Source: Tamarix chinensis (lineage: Eukaryota; Streptophyta; Magnoliopsida; Caryophyllales; Tamaricaceae). From it: a stretch of DNA of 64,000 nucleotides. The notes beneath the pieces were generated by a model that saw nothing but the letters and a program-made list of their open reading frames with translations, did no database searches and was not told the DNA's origin. The stretch lies in the NCBI GenBank assembly GCA_030549775.1, contig CM060175.1:14574955-14638954 (forward strand). Reading direction: 5' to 3'. This document shows, piece after piece, positions 22,608 through 34,307 of the stretch. Numbering within the stretch: position 1 is the first letter of the stretch; every line of letters begins with the position of its first letter. The position numbers and the translations under genes were made by a program.

Positions 22608-22707
22608 TGGCGGTAATACTCCCAAAATTCACGGTTTATTAATTTGCTTCCGCTAATTTCCTTTTAATTAACGAAATTTTTCAGTAGTGAATTTTGGGGG
22701 TGTTACA

Positions 22708-23975
22708 GCCTCCAGGTAATGAAGAAGGCTTAGATGAAGAAGATATTGTTGGGAAAAAAGTCTCTATCATGGGATGGAGAAAAAAGAAACCAACAACGAT
22801 AAAAAAAAAAACCTGTGAAGAGTAATTTGGGGATGCGAAGGTCCAACTAGGCCTTTCCTAAATCATGAAAATTCTGATATGGAATATAAGGGGAGCATGT
22901 ACTTCCCTGAAATAAAAAACCCTTTCGATATTATGTGTAGAACATAGTTGTTCGGTTATTGGGATTTTGGAAACAAAGCTAGACTCTGCTAAGGTTGATT
23001 CACTTAAAGACAAATATTTCAAGTGTTCGATACACCATGACAATTTCTAACAGCACCCAAATAGCTGGATACTCCTCCTTTGGAACCCAGATTGCGTGCA
23101 GCTTCAATTATTGGAAGTGGCCCCCCAATCGGTATTAGGTATGATATTGAATTTAATTTGTAGTAAGCACATTGCTATTATTGTGGTATATGGACCGTAT
23201 AGTGTTCATGATAAAAAAGTGTTGTGGCAGAACATGATTTCCTTTGCTAGGAAGGTTCAGGGTTCATGGCTGGTATGTGGTGATTTTAATTGTCCCCTAA
23301 ATTCAAAGGTTTGAGATGGTGTAAGACAAGTAAAAGATTATGAGACCATAGAAAGTAGTTGATCCGAAGCTGTGGCAAAGTGTGTGCGCCCACGAGAAGG
23401 GCTTGGTTGTGAGCCATATGCAAATGATATGATCATGTTTTGTCAAGCACATAACCATGATTTGTTGCACATTAAGCCCGGTATATCGAGTTTTATCTGC
23501 CCTCTGATCTTAAGTCGAACTTCCATAAGAGTTCACTAGTGGGTATTAATGTGGAAAAGAATATGTTGGAGGGAGCGCGTAATGTGAAGTGTAGGGTGGA
23601 TCACCTACCAATAAAGTACTTGGGATTACTATTAGGTGCTAATGGTTATAAGCCTACGGCCTTAACATCTGGAAGCTGGTTTTGGATAAGATTAAAGCTT
23701 GCAAGTTGAAAGGGGAAAAAGCCTGAGTAGAGGCGGCATACTGGTTTTGGTGAGATATGTGTTTTCACACTTGCCTATGTACTACCTTTCTTTGTTCCCT
23801 CTCCCCCATGGAGTCAATAAGGATATGATAAGGATCCAACGTAATTTTCTCTAGGGTAGTGGTGAGCAGGGTAAAAGAAATTTGGCTCAAGTTAAATGGG
23901 AATTAGTATAGTTACTTAGATCAAAGGATATATAAAGTGTGTATAGGTTATTCCTTGTTGAGTTAGTGCCGATAT
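22708..23975 (+). pseudogene. L1-type LINE ORF2, internally deleted
   Basis: The endonuclease domain starts at 22866 with MKILIWNIRGACTSL and includes the GDFN active-site motif near 23279-23290 (VCGDFNCPLNSK). Reverse transcriptase reading resumes at about 23410, where YADD is changed to YAND (EPYANDMIMFC). The LINE blocks IKYLG-LLLGAN, LSRGG, LPMYYLSLFPLPHGVNK and IQRNFL follow. The roughly 1-kb segment expected between the two domains is missing at about 23320-23400, and stops and frameshifts are frequent. The 5' side abuts LTR III and the 3' side fades near 23975. It is a non-functional relic of an L1-like non-LTR retrotransposon. Confidence 0.82.
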
Positions 23976-24449
23976 TCAATGATTGTGGATATTAGGCACA
24001 AATGGCCTTATGCTCTCTTATCGGCCCAATCTTTCTTAGCTTTTTCACCCATGTTAATGCCGCCCACAAATGTTGAACCGCACAAAGGCGTCCACCCTCT
24101 ATGATACTAAGCCTTTTAGCATCCTATTGTATTCTTCATCATCCCTTGTGTTAAAGTGAATCATTTTCTCACAAAAGAACTTGACAATGAATTTATAGTT
24201 AATATTGTAGCACCATGAGCTCGTTCCTACCTCCTATGCTTGATCCACTAAATAGGGTCGTGTGATTAACTGGTTAACTAGTTCTTCCTTCCAACTTAAA
24301 ATATCCCTGCCCCATTCAAACCACTAATGCCAGTTACATGTATCTCAAAACCACATCTCTGCTACGAAAGTAAATTTTCTTTTGGTCATCAAATATGAGC
24401 AAGACTGTATAAGTTTGAGAATAATAGGGTCAAGCCAGCAATCTTCCCA
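23976..24449 (-). pseudogene. Possible LINE 3'-end remnant, inverted
   Basis: On the minus strand about 24370-24150 reads WGRDILSWKEELVNQLI and then NYKFIVKFFCEKMI. This resembles the linker and zf-RVT region downstream of plant LINE reverse transcriptases. Stops interrupt it and no Cys/His cluster is visible. It may be a second LINE in opposite orientation or unrelated. The rest of the stretch is featureless. Confidence 0.3.
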
Positions 24450-24707
24450 AAATGACACTTTGTATCTTCATGTGTCATATGATATAGGGTAGGCATAGTA
24501 AGTTCATAATGCTAACAATATAAATCATTACCCATGCATAAAAATTCTACAATTTGAAGCCAACATATGTGAGCAATGTTGGAATACAAATCCATCAATC
24601 TCGAGCTTCATAAGAAGATGGGGAAAATATATGACCTATGTTGGAATACAAATCCATCAATCTCGAGCTTCAAAGAACTTTATAAGAAGCTGGAGGGATC
24701 CCCCCAT

Positions 24708-27155
24708 CAAAAAGCTAGTTAACAACATGGATCCCCCCATCTTCTTATAAAGTTCTTTTAAGCTCCAGTTTGCTAGATGTCAAAAAATTTGTTCCCAGAT
24801 TCACCAAAACGACCTTTAAAAAAGTGACAATCTGTTCGAAGGACAGTGAATTCCTTCCCAAAGAGTGGCACTTTTTATTCATTTATTTGTATAGCTTAAT
24901 AATTTGATTTGTTTGTTAATATTACAACCATTAATATTTGTTATTATCTAATAAAAACTATATTGCTTCCTTCAGACCAATTGTAGGACAAGGGATATTG
25001 GAAACAATGCACATGAACTATAAGATAGATTGATGAATTTGCATTTCCACCTACTTGACATATATGGACTTCAAATTGTGGAATTTTTTTTACCCTGCTA
25101 ATGGCTCATATGGTGAACTTTATGAACTTACTATATCTGCCCAATATTATATAGCACGTGCATATACGAAGACAATGTTTATCAATATTACAATTGTCTA
25201 GTGGGAAGGACATGTCATGATCACATGCGTGTTGCAATTTATGAGGGAGAACCTCTATCTGCAAGAGTTCCATAACAAGGATGGCATATGGTATTGGATA
25301 AGAAATGGTTTAGGACCGAGTAAGAATTAAGACTCTTTACATTTGACATCATTATACTTCTATTATTTCTGCAACCAGAGAGTGTGCAGTAGAAACAATT
25401 ACATTCAGCTATGAATCATTTGTGGATGCAATGTACTAATTGACTATCCTAAGTACAAGGGATAAAGCTTGTACTTTTCAATACTTTATCATTGTTTTTA
25501 GTGAATATTAGAGATTTCTGACTATTGGAGACCTGGTGATCTAAAGTTTTTGCGATCGATATAGAGTTGGGCAATACACATTATCATTGATGATGTGTGG
25601 TAAGCTAAGTTCTTGAATATCCATGTCCCAAAATGTTCTTGAACTAGAAAAGTGAGATAGTATAGTACAAATTTCTTATCTCAGTATGCTTTAAAAGTTC
25701 AATTTTTACGACATCATACTACATTTGTCTATAGTACACGGTGACTTGCTAGAGGATGATTAGTAGGTTGATGGATCAATTCAAGTCTCTAACTCTTGCT
25801 ACTTCTCAGTTTATGTTATTAGTTTTGATTTGAAAGGATGTTAGTTTAATTTTTTTATGAATTAATTTATGCACTTAGATGACGAGGTATCCACGTATAT
25901 CATACCCATAGTACTTGCTAAACTCGTTGGTTGAAAAAACAAGTTGCTTTCATACACTAATTGTTTAATTCTGATTAAATTAACTTTATCTTCTCTTCCA
26001 ATATGTTATATGACCTTACCAAAATATATTTGTTATGAAGTATAGAAACACCAAATTTAATCTTAAATTGGATGATAAGATGCACATTATATAAAGCCAT
26101 ATAACACATTGGAAGAGAAGATAAAGTCAATTTAATCAGAAATAAACAATGAGCATATAAAAGTAACTTGTTCTTTTAACCAGCGAGTTTAGCATGTATT
26201 ACGAGTATGATATATGTGTACACCTTATCATCTAAGTCTAAAAATTAGATCATGAAAAAAATTTAAAATAGCCTCATTTCAAACCAAAACTAATAAAGTA
26301 AACTAAGAAATAGTAAGAGCTAGAGATTTGGATTGATCTATAAACCAACTAATCATTATTTGGCGAGTTATCGTGTGCTATATAGATAAATGTCTTGCGA
26401 TGTTATAAAAATTGAACTACCAAAGCATACCAAGATAAGAAATTTGTACTGTACTATCACTATTTACTTGTTTAAGAATATTTTTCGATATGGACATCCA
26501 AGAATTTAGCATGCTACACATCATCAGTGATAATGTGTATTGCCCAACTCTAGCTCAGTCACAAAAACCTCAAATCACTAGGTCTCCAATAGTTAGAAAT
26601 CTCTAAGATTCATAAAAAATGATGATGAAATATTGAAAAGCACAAGCTTTATCCCTTCTATTCAGGATAGAGAATTGGTACGACGTCTCCACAAATGATT
26701 CATAGTTTAATGTAATTGTTTCTATAGTACACTCACCAGTTGTGGAAAAAAAATAGAACAATAACTATGTTGGAAGTAAAAAGTCTTGAACTCCTCACTC
26801 ATCCCTAAACCATTTCTCGTATGGTATCATACATTAATGAGTTATGGAACTCTTAGAGATAGATATGCTCTCCCTAAAATTACAACATATAGGTGATCAT
26901 GCCCTCTCCTTTCCACTAAGTGATTGTAATATCGATAAACATTGCCTTCGTATCTTTATATGTCATATGATATTGGGCAGACATAGTAAGTTTATAATAC
27001 TAATAATATAAATTATTACCCGGATATAAAAATTACACAATTTGAATCCTAAATATGTGAGTAATGTGGGAACGCAAATCCATCAATTTAGCAAATTGAA
27101 GCTTAAAAGAACTTTGTAAGAAGATGGCAGGACCCCTTATCAAAAATCTAGTTAA
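24708..27155. repeat. Palindrome 1
   Basis: The left arm is 24708-26016. The centre spacer, about 26017-26095, still contains one side of the central sequence. The right arm is 26096-27155. The block TCTTCTCTTCCAATATGTTA is answered by ATAACACATTGGAAGAGAAG. The left arm has a decayed frame around 25100-25330 matching the ORF at 27463-27753, with a TAG after NITIV. Confidence 0.8.
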
Positions 27156-29905
27156 GAGCATGAATCCCCCCATCTTCTTATGATGTTCTTTTAAGATCTA
27201 GTTTGCTAGATGCCAAATAATTTATCTACAGATTCACCAAAACAGCCTTGAAAAGAGTGATCATCCATCCTAAGGACAAATAATTTCTACTCAAAAAGTG
27301 GTGTTTTTTATTCATTTATTTATACAACTTAATAATTTGATATGATTGTTAATATTACAACCATTAATGTTTGTTATTATCTAATAAAAACCATGTTTCT
27401 TCTTTCACGCCAGTTGTAGGACAAAAGGTGATAGAAATAATGCACGTAAACTAGAGATAGATTTGTGTACCCATATACCTAACATATTTGGGCTTCAAAC
27501 TGTGGATTTTTTTTATCTTGTTAATAACTTATATGGTCAATGTTATGAACTTACTATATCTGCCCAATATTATATGGCACGTGCAAATAAGGAGGCAATG
27601 TTTATTGATATTACAATCTTTTGGTGGAAAGGACAGATAATGATTACATGTGTGTTGCAATTTATGAGGGAGAACTTCTATCCGCAAGAGCTCCACAACA
27701 GGAATGACATATGGTATCGAATAAAAAATGGTTTAGGGTTGAGTAAAAATTAATACTCTTTACTTTCGACATAGTTATGCTTCTATTATTTTTGCAACCA
27801 GAGAGTGTGCAGTAGAAACAATTACGTTCAGCTATGAATCATTTGTGGAGGTAGTTGTAACAATTAACTATCCTAAGTGCAAGGGATAAAACTTGTGCTT
27901 TTCAATACTTTATCATTGTTTTTAGTGAATCTTGGAAATTTCTGACTATTGGAGATTCGGGGATCTAAAGTTTTTGCGACCAAGATAGAGTTGGGCAATA
28001 CACATTATCACTAATGATAGGCATGCTAAGCTCTTGGATATCTATGTCGAAAAATATTCTTGAACTAGAAAAGCGAGATAGCACTGTATAAATTTCTCAT
28101 CTTTGTATGCTTTGAAAGTTCAATTTTTATGACATCATACGACATTTATCTATAACACATGATGATTCGCTAGAGGATGATTAGTAGGTTGGTCAACCAA
28201 TCCAAGCCCCTAGCTCTTGCTACTTCTTAATTTACGTTATTAGTTTTGATTTGAAAGGATGTTAGTTTAGTTTTTTTTAATAAGAACTAATTTTTGGATT
28301 TAGATGAAGAGGTGTCCACGTATATCATACCCGGAATACATGCTAAATTCACTAGTTGAAAAAACAAGTTGTTTTCATATGCTTATCATTTAGTTATGAT
28401 TAAATCGACTTTATCTTCTCTTCTAATGTGTTATATGGCTTTGCCAAAATATATATGTTATGAAGTATAGGAACACCAAATTTAATCTTAGATTGGATGA
28501 TAAAATGCACATCATATAACTTGAGAATAATGTGCATCTTATTATTCAATCTAAAATTAAACTTGGTGTTCCTATACTTCATAACAAACATATTTTAGTA
28601 TGACCATATAACACATTGGAAGATAAGATAAAGTCAATTTAATTAAAACTAAACAATGAGCATATAAAAGCAACTTGTTCTTTCAACCAGCGAGTTTAAC
28701 AAGTACTATGAGTATGATATACGTGGACGCCTCATTATCTAAGTCCAAAAATTAATTCATAAAAAAAATTAAACTAGTCTCCTTTTGAATAAAAACTAAT
28801 AGCATAAACTGAGAAGTAGCAAGAGTTAGAGACTTGGATTGATCCATCAACTTACTAATCATCCTCTAGTGACTCACCGTGTGCTATAGACAAATGTTGT
28901 ATGATGTCATAAAAATTAAACTTCCAAAGCATACCAAGATAAAAAATTTGTACTATACCATCTCACTTTTTTAGTTCAAGAATATTTTTCGACATGGATA
29001 CCTCAGAACTTAGCATACCGCACATCATCAATGATAGTGTGTAATGCCTAACTATATCTCGGTCTCAAAAACTTTAGATCACTAAGTCGCCAATAGTCAG
29101 AAATCTCCAATATTCACTGAGAACAATGATAAAGTATTGAAAAACACAAGTTTTATCCCTTGTATTTAGGATAGACAATTTGTACACTACCTTCACAAAT
29201 GATTTATAACTGAACGTAATTGTTTCTATTACACACTCCCCAGCTACGGAAATAATAGAAGCATAACTATATCGAAAGTAAAGAGTCTTAATTCTTACTT
29301 AGCCCTAAACTATTTCTTATCCGATACTATATGTCATCTCTGTTGTGGAACTCTTATAGAAAGAAGTTCTCCCTCATAAATTATAACACACATGTGATCA
29401 TTACCTGTCCTTTCCACCAAATGATTGTAATATCGATAAACATTGCTTTTGTATTTGCACGTGCCATATAATGTTAGGCAGATATAATAAGTTCATAACA
29501 TTAACCATATAAGCCATTAACAAGATAAAAAAAAAATTTCATAGTTTGAAGCCCAAATATATCAGGTATGTGGAAACGCAAATCCATCAATTTATCTTTA
29601 GTTCACATGTATTATTTCCAATACCTATTGTCTTGCAACTGGCGTGAAGGAAGCAACATGATTTTCATTAGATAATAATAAACATTAATAGTTACAATAT
29701 TAACAAAAATACTAAATTATTAAGTTATATAAATAAATAAATAAATAACACTACTCTTTGGGAATAAATTCCTTGTCCTTAGGACGAATGGTCATTCTTT
29801 TCAAGGCCGATTTAGTAAATCTATGGTAAATTATTTGTCAGCTGGCAGCCTAGATCTTAAAAGAACATCATAAGAAGATAGGGGGATTCATACTCTTGAC
29901 TGGGG
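27156..29905. repeat. Palindrome 2
   Basis: This is the best-preserved centre: CACCAAATTTAATCTTAGAT...GATGATAAAATGCAC is followed within ~25 bases by GTGCATCTTATTATTC...AAATTAAACTTGGTG, so the arms meet almost without a spacer near 28518. The left arm carries the longest frame of the family. Confidence 0.82.
27463..27753 (+). CDS. Unrecognised ORF conserved among palindrome arms
   Basis: This 96-codon frame contains YELTISAQYYMARA, ITIFWWKGQIMITCVLQF and NDIWYRIKNGLGLSKN. Related, broken frames lie at about 25040-25330 and 30090-30260. A downstream second segment (core TFNYESFVEVTYQLS, then RDKACAFQYFIIVFS) recurs in several arms, for example on the minus strand at 31563-31740. This suggests an ancestral protein of at least 200 residues that has decayed. 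I cannot assign a family; an N-terminal part of a Mutator-like protein is a weak possibility. Confidence 0.35.
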   Translation: MCTHIPNIFGLQTVDFFYLVNNLYGQCYELTISAQYYMARANKEAMFIDITIFWWKGQIMITCVLQFMRENFYPQELHNRNDIWYRIKNGLGLSKN

Positions 29906-31735
29906 GATCCTGCCATCTTCTTATTAAGTTATTTTAAGCTCCAGTTTGCTAAATTGATGGATTTGCATTCCCACATCACTCACATATTTAGGTTTTAAAT
30001 TGTAAAATTTTTGTATCCAAGTAATGATTTATATTATCAGCATTATGAACATACTATGTATGCCCCATATCATATGGCACATAAAGATATGGAGGTAGTG
30101 TTTGTCAATATTACAATCATTTGGTGGGAAGGAGAGGGCATGATCGCATGTGTGTTGTGATTTTAGCGAGAGCACTTCTATCTCCAAGAGTTCCATAACT
30201 TGGATGGTGTATGATACCGGACGAGAAATGATTTAGGGCTGAGTGAGGAGTTCAGGACTCTTTACTTCCAACATAGTTACTGTTCTATTTTTTCCACAAC
30301 TGGTGAGTGTACTGTAGAAATAATTACGTTCAACTATGAATCATTTGTGGAGGTAACGTACCAATTGTCTATCTCGGGTAGAAGGGACAAAGCTTGTGCT
30401 TTTCAATACTTCATCATCGTTTTTAGTTAATCTTAAAGATTTATGACTAATAGACACCTGGTAATCTCAAGTTTTCGTGACTGAGCTAGAGTTGGGTAAT
30501 ACACATTACCACCGATGGTGTGCAGCATACTAAATTTTTGGATGTTCATGCTGAAAAATATTCTTAAACGAGAAAATAGTGATTGTATAGTACAAATTTC
30601 TTGTCTTGTTATGCTTTGGTAGTTCGATTTTTATGATATCACAAGACATTTGTCTATATAGCACACAGTGACTCGCTAAAGAATGATTAGTTGATTGATG
30701 AATCAATCTAAGTTCCTAACTCTTACTACTTCTTAGTTTTGGTTTGAAAGGAGGCTATTTTAAAAAAAATTTATGATCTAATTTTTGGACTTAGATGACA
30801 AGGTGTCCACATATATTATGTCCGTAATACATGCTAAAGTCGCTGGTTGAAAGAACAAGTTGCTTTCATATGCTAATTGTTTAGTTTTGATTAAATTAAA
30901 TTTATCTTCTCTTCAAATGTGTTATATGACATTACCAAAATATATTTGTTATGAAGTATAACAACACCAAGTTTAATATTAGATTGGATAATAAGATACA
31001 CATCATTCCTAAGTTATATGATGTGCATCTTATCATCCAATGTAAGATTAAACTTGATGTTTCTATTATTCATAATAAACATATTTGGGCAATGCCATAT
31101 AACACATTATAAGAGAAGATAAAGTCGATATAATCAGAATAAACAACGAGCATATGAAAGCAACTTGTTCTTTCAACCAACGAATTTAACATGTATCATG
31201 AGTATAATATATGTGGATAACTCTTCATCTAAGTCCAAAAATTAGTTCATAAAAAAATGAAATAAACTAGCCTCTTCTTAAATAAAAACTAATAAGGTAA
31301 ACTGAGAAGTAACAAGAGTAAGAGGCCTGGATTAGTCGATCAACCTACTAATCATCCTCTAGCGAATCATCGTGTGCTATAGACAAAAGTCGTATGATGT
31401 CATAAAAATTAAACTTACAAAGCATACCAAGATAAGAAATTTATACTATGTTATCTTGCTTTTTTAGTTCAAGAACATTTTTCGACATGAATATCCAAGA
31501 ACTTAGCATGCTGCACATCATCAATGATATTGTTGCCCACCTTTATCTCAGTCGTGAAAACTTTATATCACCATGTCTCTAATAGTCAGAAATCTCCAAG
31601 ATTTACTAAAAACGATAATAAAGTATTGAAAAGTACAAGTTTTATCCCTTGTACTTAGGATAGACAATTGGTACACTACCTTCACAAATGATTCATAATT
31701 GAATGTAATTGTTTCTACTACACACTCTCCAATTC
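29906..31735. repeat. Palindrome 3, right arm truncated
   Basis: The left arm is 29906-31005, the centre is near 31008 (GATACACATCATTCCTAAG against TTATATGATGTGCATCTTAT), and the right arm is 31012-31735. The right arm ends at CACACTCTCCA, about 400-450 bases short of the outer junction, where unrelated sequence begins. Confidence 0.8.
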
Positions 31736-32867
31736 TGTTTAAACGGGCCATAAGCAATTGGGATGGAACTTTCCTAGATAAAAGAATACTTACTACAATT
31801 GAACTACAAATAAAGCCGGCAAGACCCATTACCTTTTTGTGGAAAATAAAAGCTACAAGACGGCAAAAGCACCCCTAAAACTCAGTACTTTTGTGTTGAA
31901 AGAAACATGAATGAAAACCAAATAATAAGGGGAAAAACAATGATATTCTCATTGTTCATTATTTTCTGTCAATTTTTGTTGTTAGCTGGCACACTAGTAC
32001 AGAAAAACATATAGGTATTTCCTCGTATCCAAAAAACCCCTTAGGGATCGTTTAGTGATTATTTGTGAATAAAGATGGTTTTGGTAAATTTACTTGATGA
32101 TTGAAATTAAATCAAAATTAAAATAATCTAGAGATCGTGCCTGTTAATCCTGCACCAATTCCATCAGTTTCTTCATCAATCAAAATGCAGCCACTCCTAA
32201 TGAATATACCCATTCATTCAAAATCAGATGTAAAAAAACTTAATAATGTCATTTTTGTTGAACTTCAAGCATTTTCAATGTTGGAAAGTGCGAGGAAATA
32301 TAAGAAAGAAAGTAAGCAATGGAAAAAGAAAGAAACTAAAGTGCACCACACAAGCATGTGTGCATCATGAAGAATGCATGGATCAGGCTTGCCTCATAAG
32401 CAGTCGGTTGAACATATTAAAGAGGAAAAGGAAACATTGCAAAACAATTCTATTTAACACGAAGGAAGGATAATATCCAAAACCTCATGATCACAGTATT
32501 TGTACTAAAGTGTGGCGTATTATATATTGCAATAACCACAATCTACACTCTTCCGATTTTGAGATAATATTTGTGCATCTCTATGCGAGTCAAGGTTATC
32601 CATTCTATAAAATTGTTGAAGAAGTGCAGCTGATTGTTCGCTAAATTTATTTTGTTCTGACATATGTACTTGTCCTCTATGATGTTCGTTTCATTTATCA
32701 ATGAAATTTAATCCCTTACAGAGTTAAAAATAAAAGGAGAAAAAAAAGAAAAGGAAGGAATTCCTCAACTTGTTTCCAGCATTGTATTCTATGGAAATGT
32801 AGAACTTATCATGTCATGTGTTAAAACCATATCCTTCATTGTACAATCAAAACGCAAAGAACAATAC
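31736..32867. other. Unassigned stretch, possibly NUP160 intron
   Basis: AT-rich sequence lies between the palindrome array and the fourth NUP160 coding exon. Short plus-strand frames (32137-32370, Lys-rich, start MPVNPAPIPSVSSS) are not recognised. I looked on the minus strand for the next NUP160 exon and saw none, so this is either intron 4 or sequence beyond a breakpoint. Confidence 0.3.
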
Positions 32868-33975
32868 CTTGACATGAAGCCTAATAGTTGACTGAACATA
32901 GCATCTTCTCTAAACTCATGCATAAAGCCTGGGTTTTTAAATTTGACTAGGAACACACAGTACAAGTGAAGTTAGAGGAAATGTTAAAAATGTCATGATG
33001 AAAAGTCAGAAATTAGTCAGCATAGAATCCCTACCAGGAGCATTTTGATCAAGGGAACCAAGGCGAAAGCAAGTGACTGATCCATCATCTCTCCCAACAA
33101 CAAAACAATCGGCCGTAGTAGCAGCCACATTGATGGGCCCACATTCAGGAGAATGCGGAATCTCAAAGTGCACTAGCTCATTTGATGAAAAAGACGAGCA
33201 AGAAGAACGTGCAGAGATATTTTTAAGACAGAAAAGATAGGCAACACCAGAAATCGATATTTTATAAAGCATATATGGGTAACCTAAGCTGCAATGAATC
33301 TGTAAATGAATCAAAAGATCAGATGAGCTCACACAACCTAATATCTCATTGTAATATAGTAATTATACTTGGAGAATGGGAAACAAAAAATTATCAGAAT
33401 ATTCATATGAGAATTAAGCAGTAGAACCTCATTTCTGCATATATGGACAAATGGAGAAAGTGCCTCTGGGAAGATGATGCACAATCCTATAGTCGAGAAC
33501 TCTTTACTTGTAGAAAGCTCTAATATATCATAAGCAAACGAGGAACCCTTTCTAATTTTCATGTTGCACATAAGAAGCATCAGCAAGGAATACAAACCCA
33601 AAAAAGACTTACCAAAAAGAAGGGGTAATGGATAGTTGAACTTCAATCTTGGGTAAAAATATATAAAACTTTAAGCAGCAATTTCCTCACTAGCTTTCTT
33701 TGCTTATAGCAAGTTGAAAAAGAGATAGAATAATCCTTAATAAGGGACAGGCACAAGGTGATAGCTAATAGACAGAATCATAACATGTTAGGGAGAAAGT
33801 AGTACCAAATGAGATACAAAGCAGGATCCCCGATAACATGGCAGGAGGCAGCATTTTCTGTCACAGGAACGACAACTGACAAATTGGGAGTGCGAGCGTA
33901 AAAAGGGACTACAACCTCAACCCATCTCAATGAATCGCTTCCAATGATGGGGACTTCCATCCCCATTAACGCCAT
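32868..33975 (-). pseudogene. NUP160: Nuclear pore protein NUP160, first four coding exons
   Basis: NUP160 is a scaffold subunit of the Y-shaped (NUP107-160) nuclear pore complex. Four minus-strand exons have good GT/AG borders and matching phases: 33806-33975 (ATG; GMEVPIIGSDS, SCHVIGDPALYLI), 33428-33551 (LELSTSKEF, FPEALSPFVHICRNE), 33035-33299 (YPYMLYKISISGVAYL, FVVGRDDGSVTCFRLGSL) and 32868-32928 (FMHEFREDAMFSQLLGFMSR). Together they cover roughly the first 205 residues, the start of the N-terminal beta-propeller; the family is about 1500 residues. Joining exons 1 and 2 at the only phase-correct sites forms TGA where a Trp codon is expected. No fifth exon was found. It is likely a truncated pseudogene, but a real gene with a huge, transposon-filled intron is not excluded. 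Confidence 0.85.
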
Positions 33976-34268
33976 TGAATCTACTCCAAAAAATATCACA
34001 ATTTATACCTCAAATAAAAGGAAAAAAAAAGTTACAATGATAGGGAAAGCAATAATAATGCTTCTTCTAGATTGGATAAATTGGGGTGAAGATAAACTTT
34101 AAAGCTTCACCTAGGTGAGAAGAATAAAAGTGAATTGGGTAAATATTTTAAAATGCTAATTGGATAATATTAACTTAACTTAGGTGAATGTTGTTTTAAT
34201 CCCATTTGGACTGAAGTGAATGAAGGTAAAAAATATATAAAAAAATAACACTTATACCCTTTTATTAA

Positions 34269-34307
<39 letters not shown>

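Larger units (their letters stand above)
17482..22707 (+). mobile_element. LTR III, full-length, large chromovirus-type LTR
   Basis: This 5226-bp unit starts TGTAATCCCCCAAAATTTTA and ends GGGGGTGTTACA. In order it holds an AT-rich block (to about 17810), a pyrimidine tract with a CA/CT microsatellite (17810-19110), a 24-bp palindrome (19122-19145), a G/T-rich region, a ~30-bp-period minisatellite (19790-21110), a conserved block GGGGTCGCTACCCTAAG near 21410, four dyad boxes (21805-22025), GGGCAGTGTCCCTTGCAG near 22340, and the terminal hairpin. No target duplication is seen (TACCC before, GCCTC after), consistent with rearrangement against LTR II. The 301-codon frame at 17925-18830 and its antisense partners are compositional artefacts of the pyrimidine tract. 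Confidence 0.82.
24450..31735. repeat. Array of alternating inverted ~1.2-kb arms (palindrome array)
   Basis: One ~1.2-kb arm occurs about six and a half times in strictly alternating orientation: a right-arm end (24450-24708), then three palindromes with centres near 26058, 28518 and 31008. Centres are about 2.46-2.49 kb apart. Outer junctions lie near 24708, 27155 and 29905, each flanked by inverted CCCCCATCTTCTTATAA. Arm landmarks in plus orientation are TTCATTTATTTGTATAGCTT, GGATAAAGCTTGTGCTTTTC, TTTATCTTCTCTTCCAA. Arms differ by many substitutions and small indels, so the array is old. The right arm of palindrome 3 stops at 31735. It may be a foldback or long-TIR DNA transposon, or repeated inverted duplication. 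Confidence 0.85.

Noticed and set aside
24450..31735. CRISPR array or prokaryotic invertible element
   Set aside because: Repeats are ~1.2 kb long, alternate in orientation and sit in plant DNA with introns and retroelements; no short repeat-spacer pattern exists.
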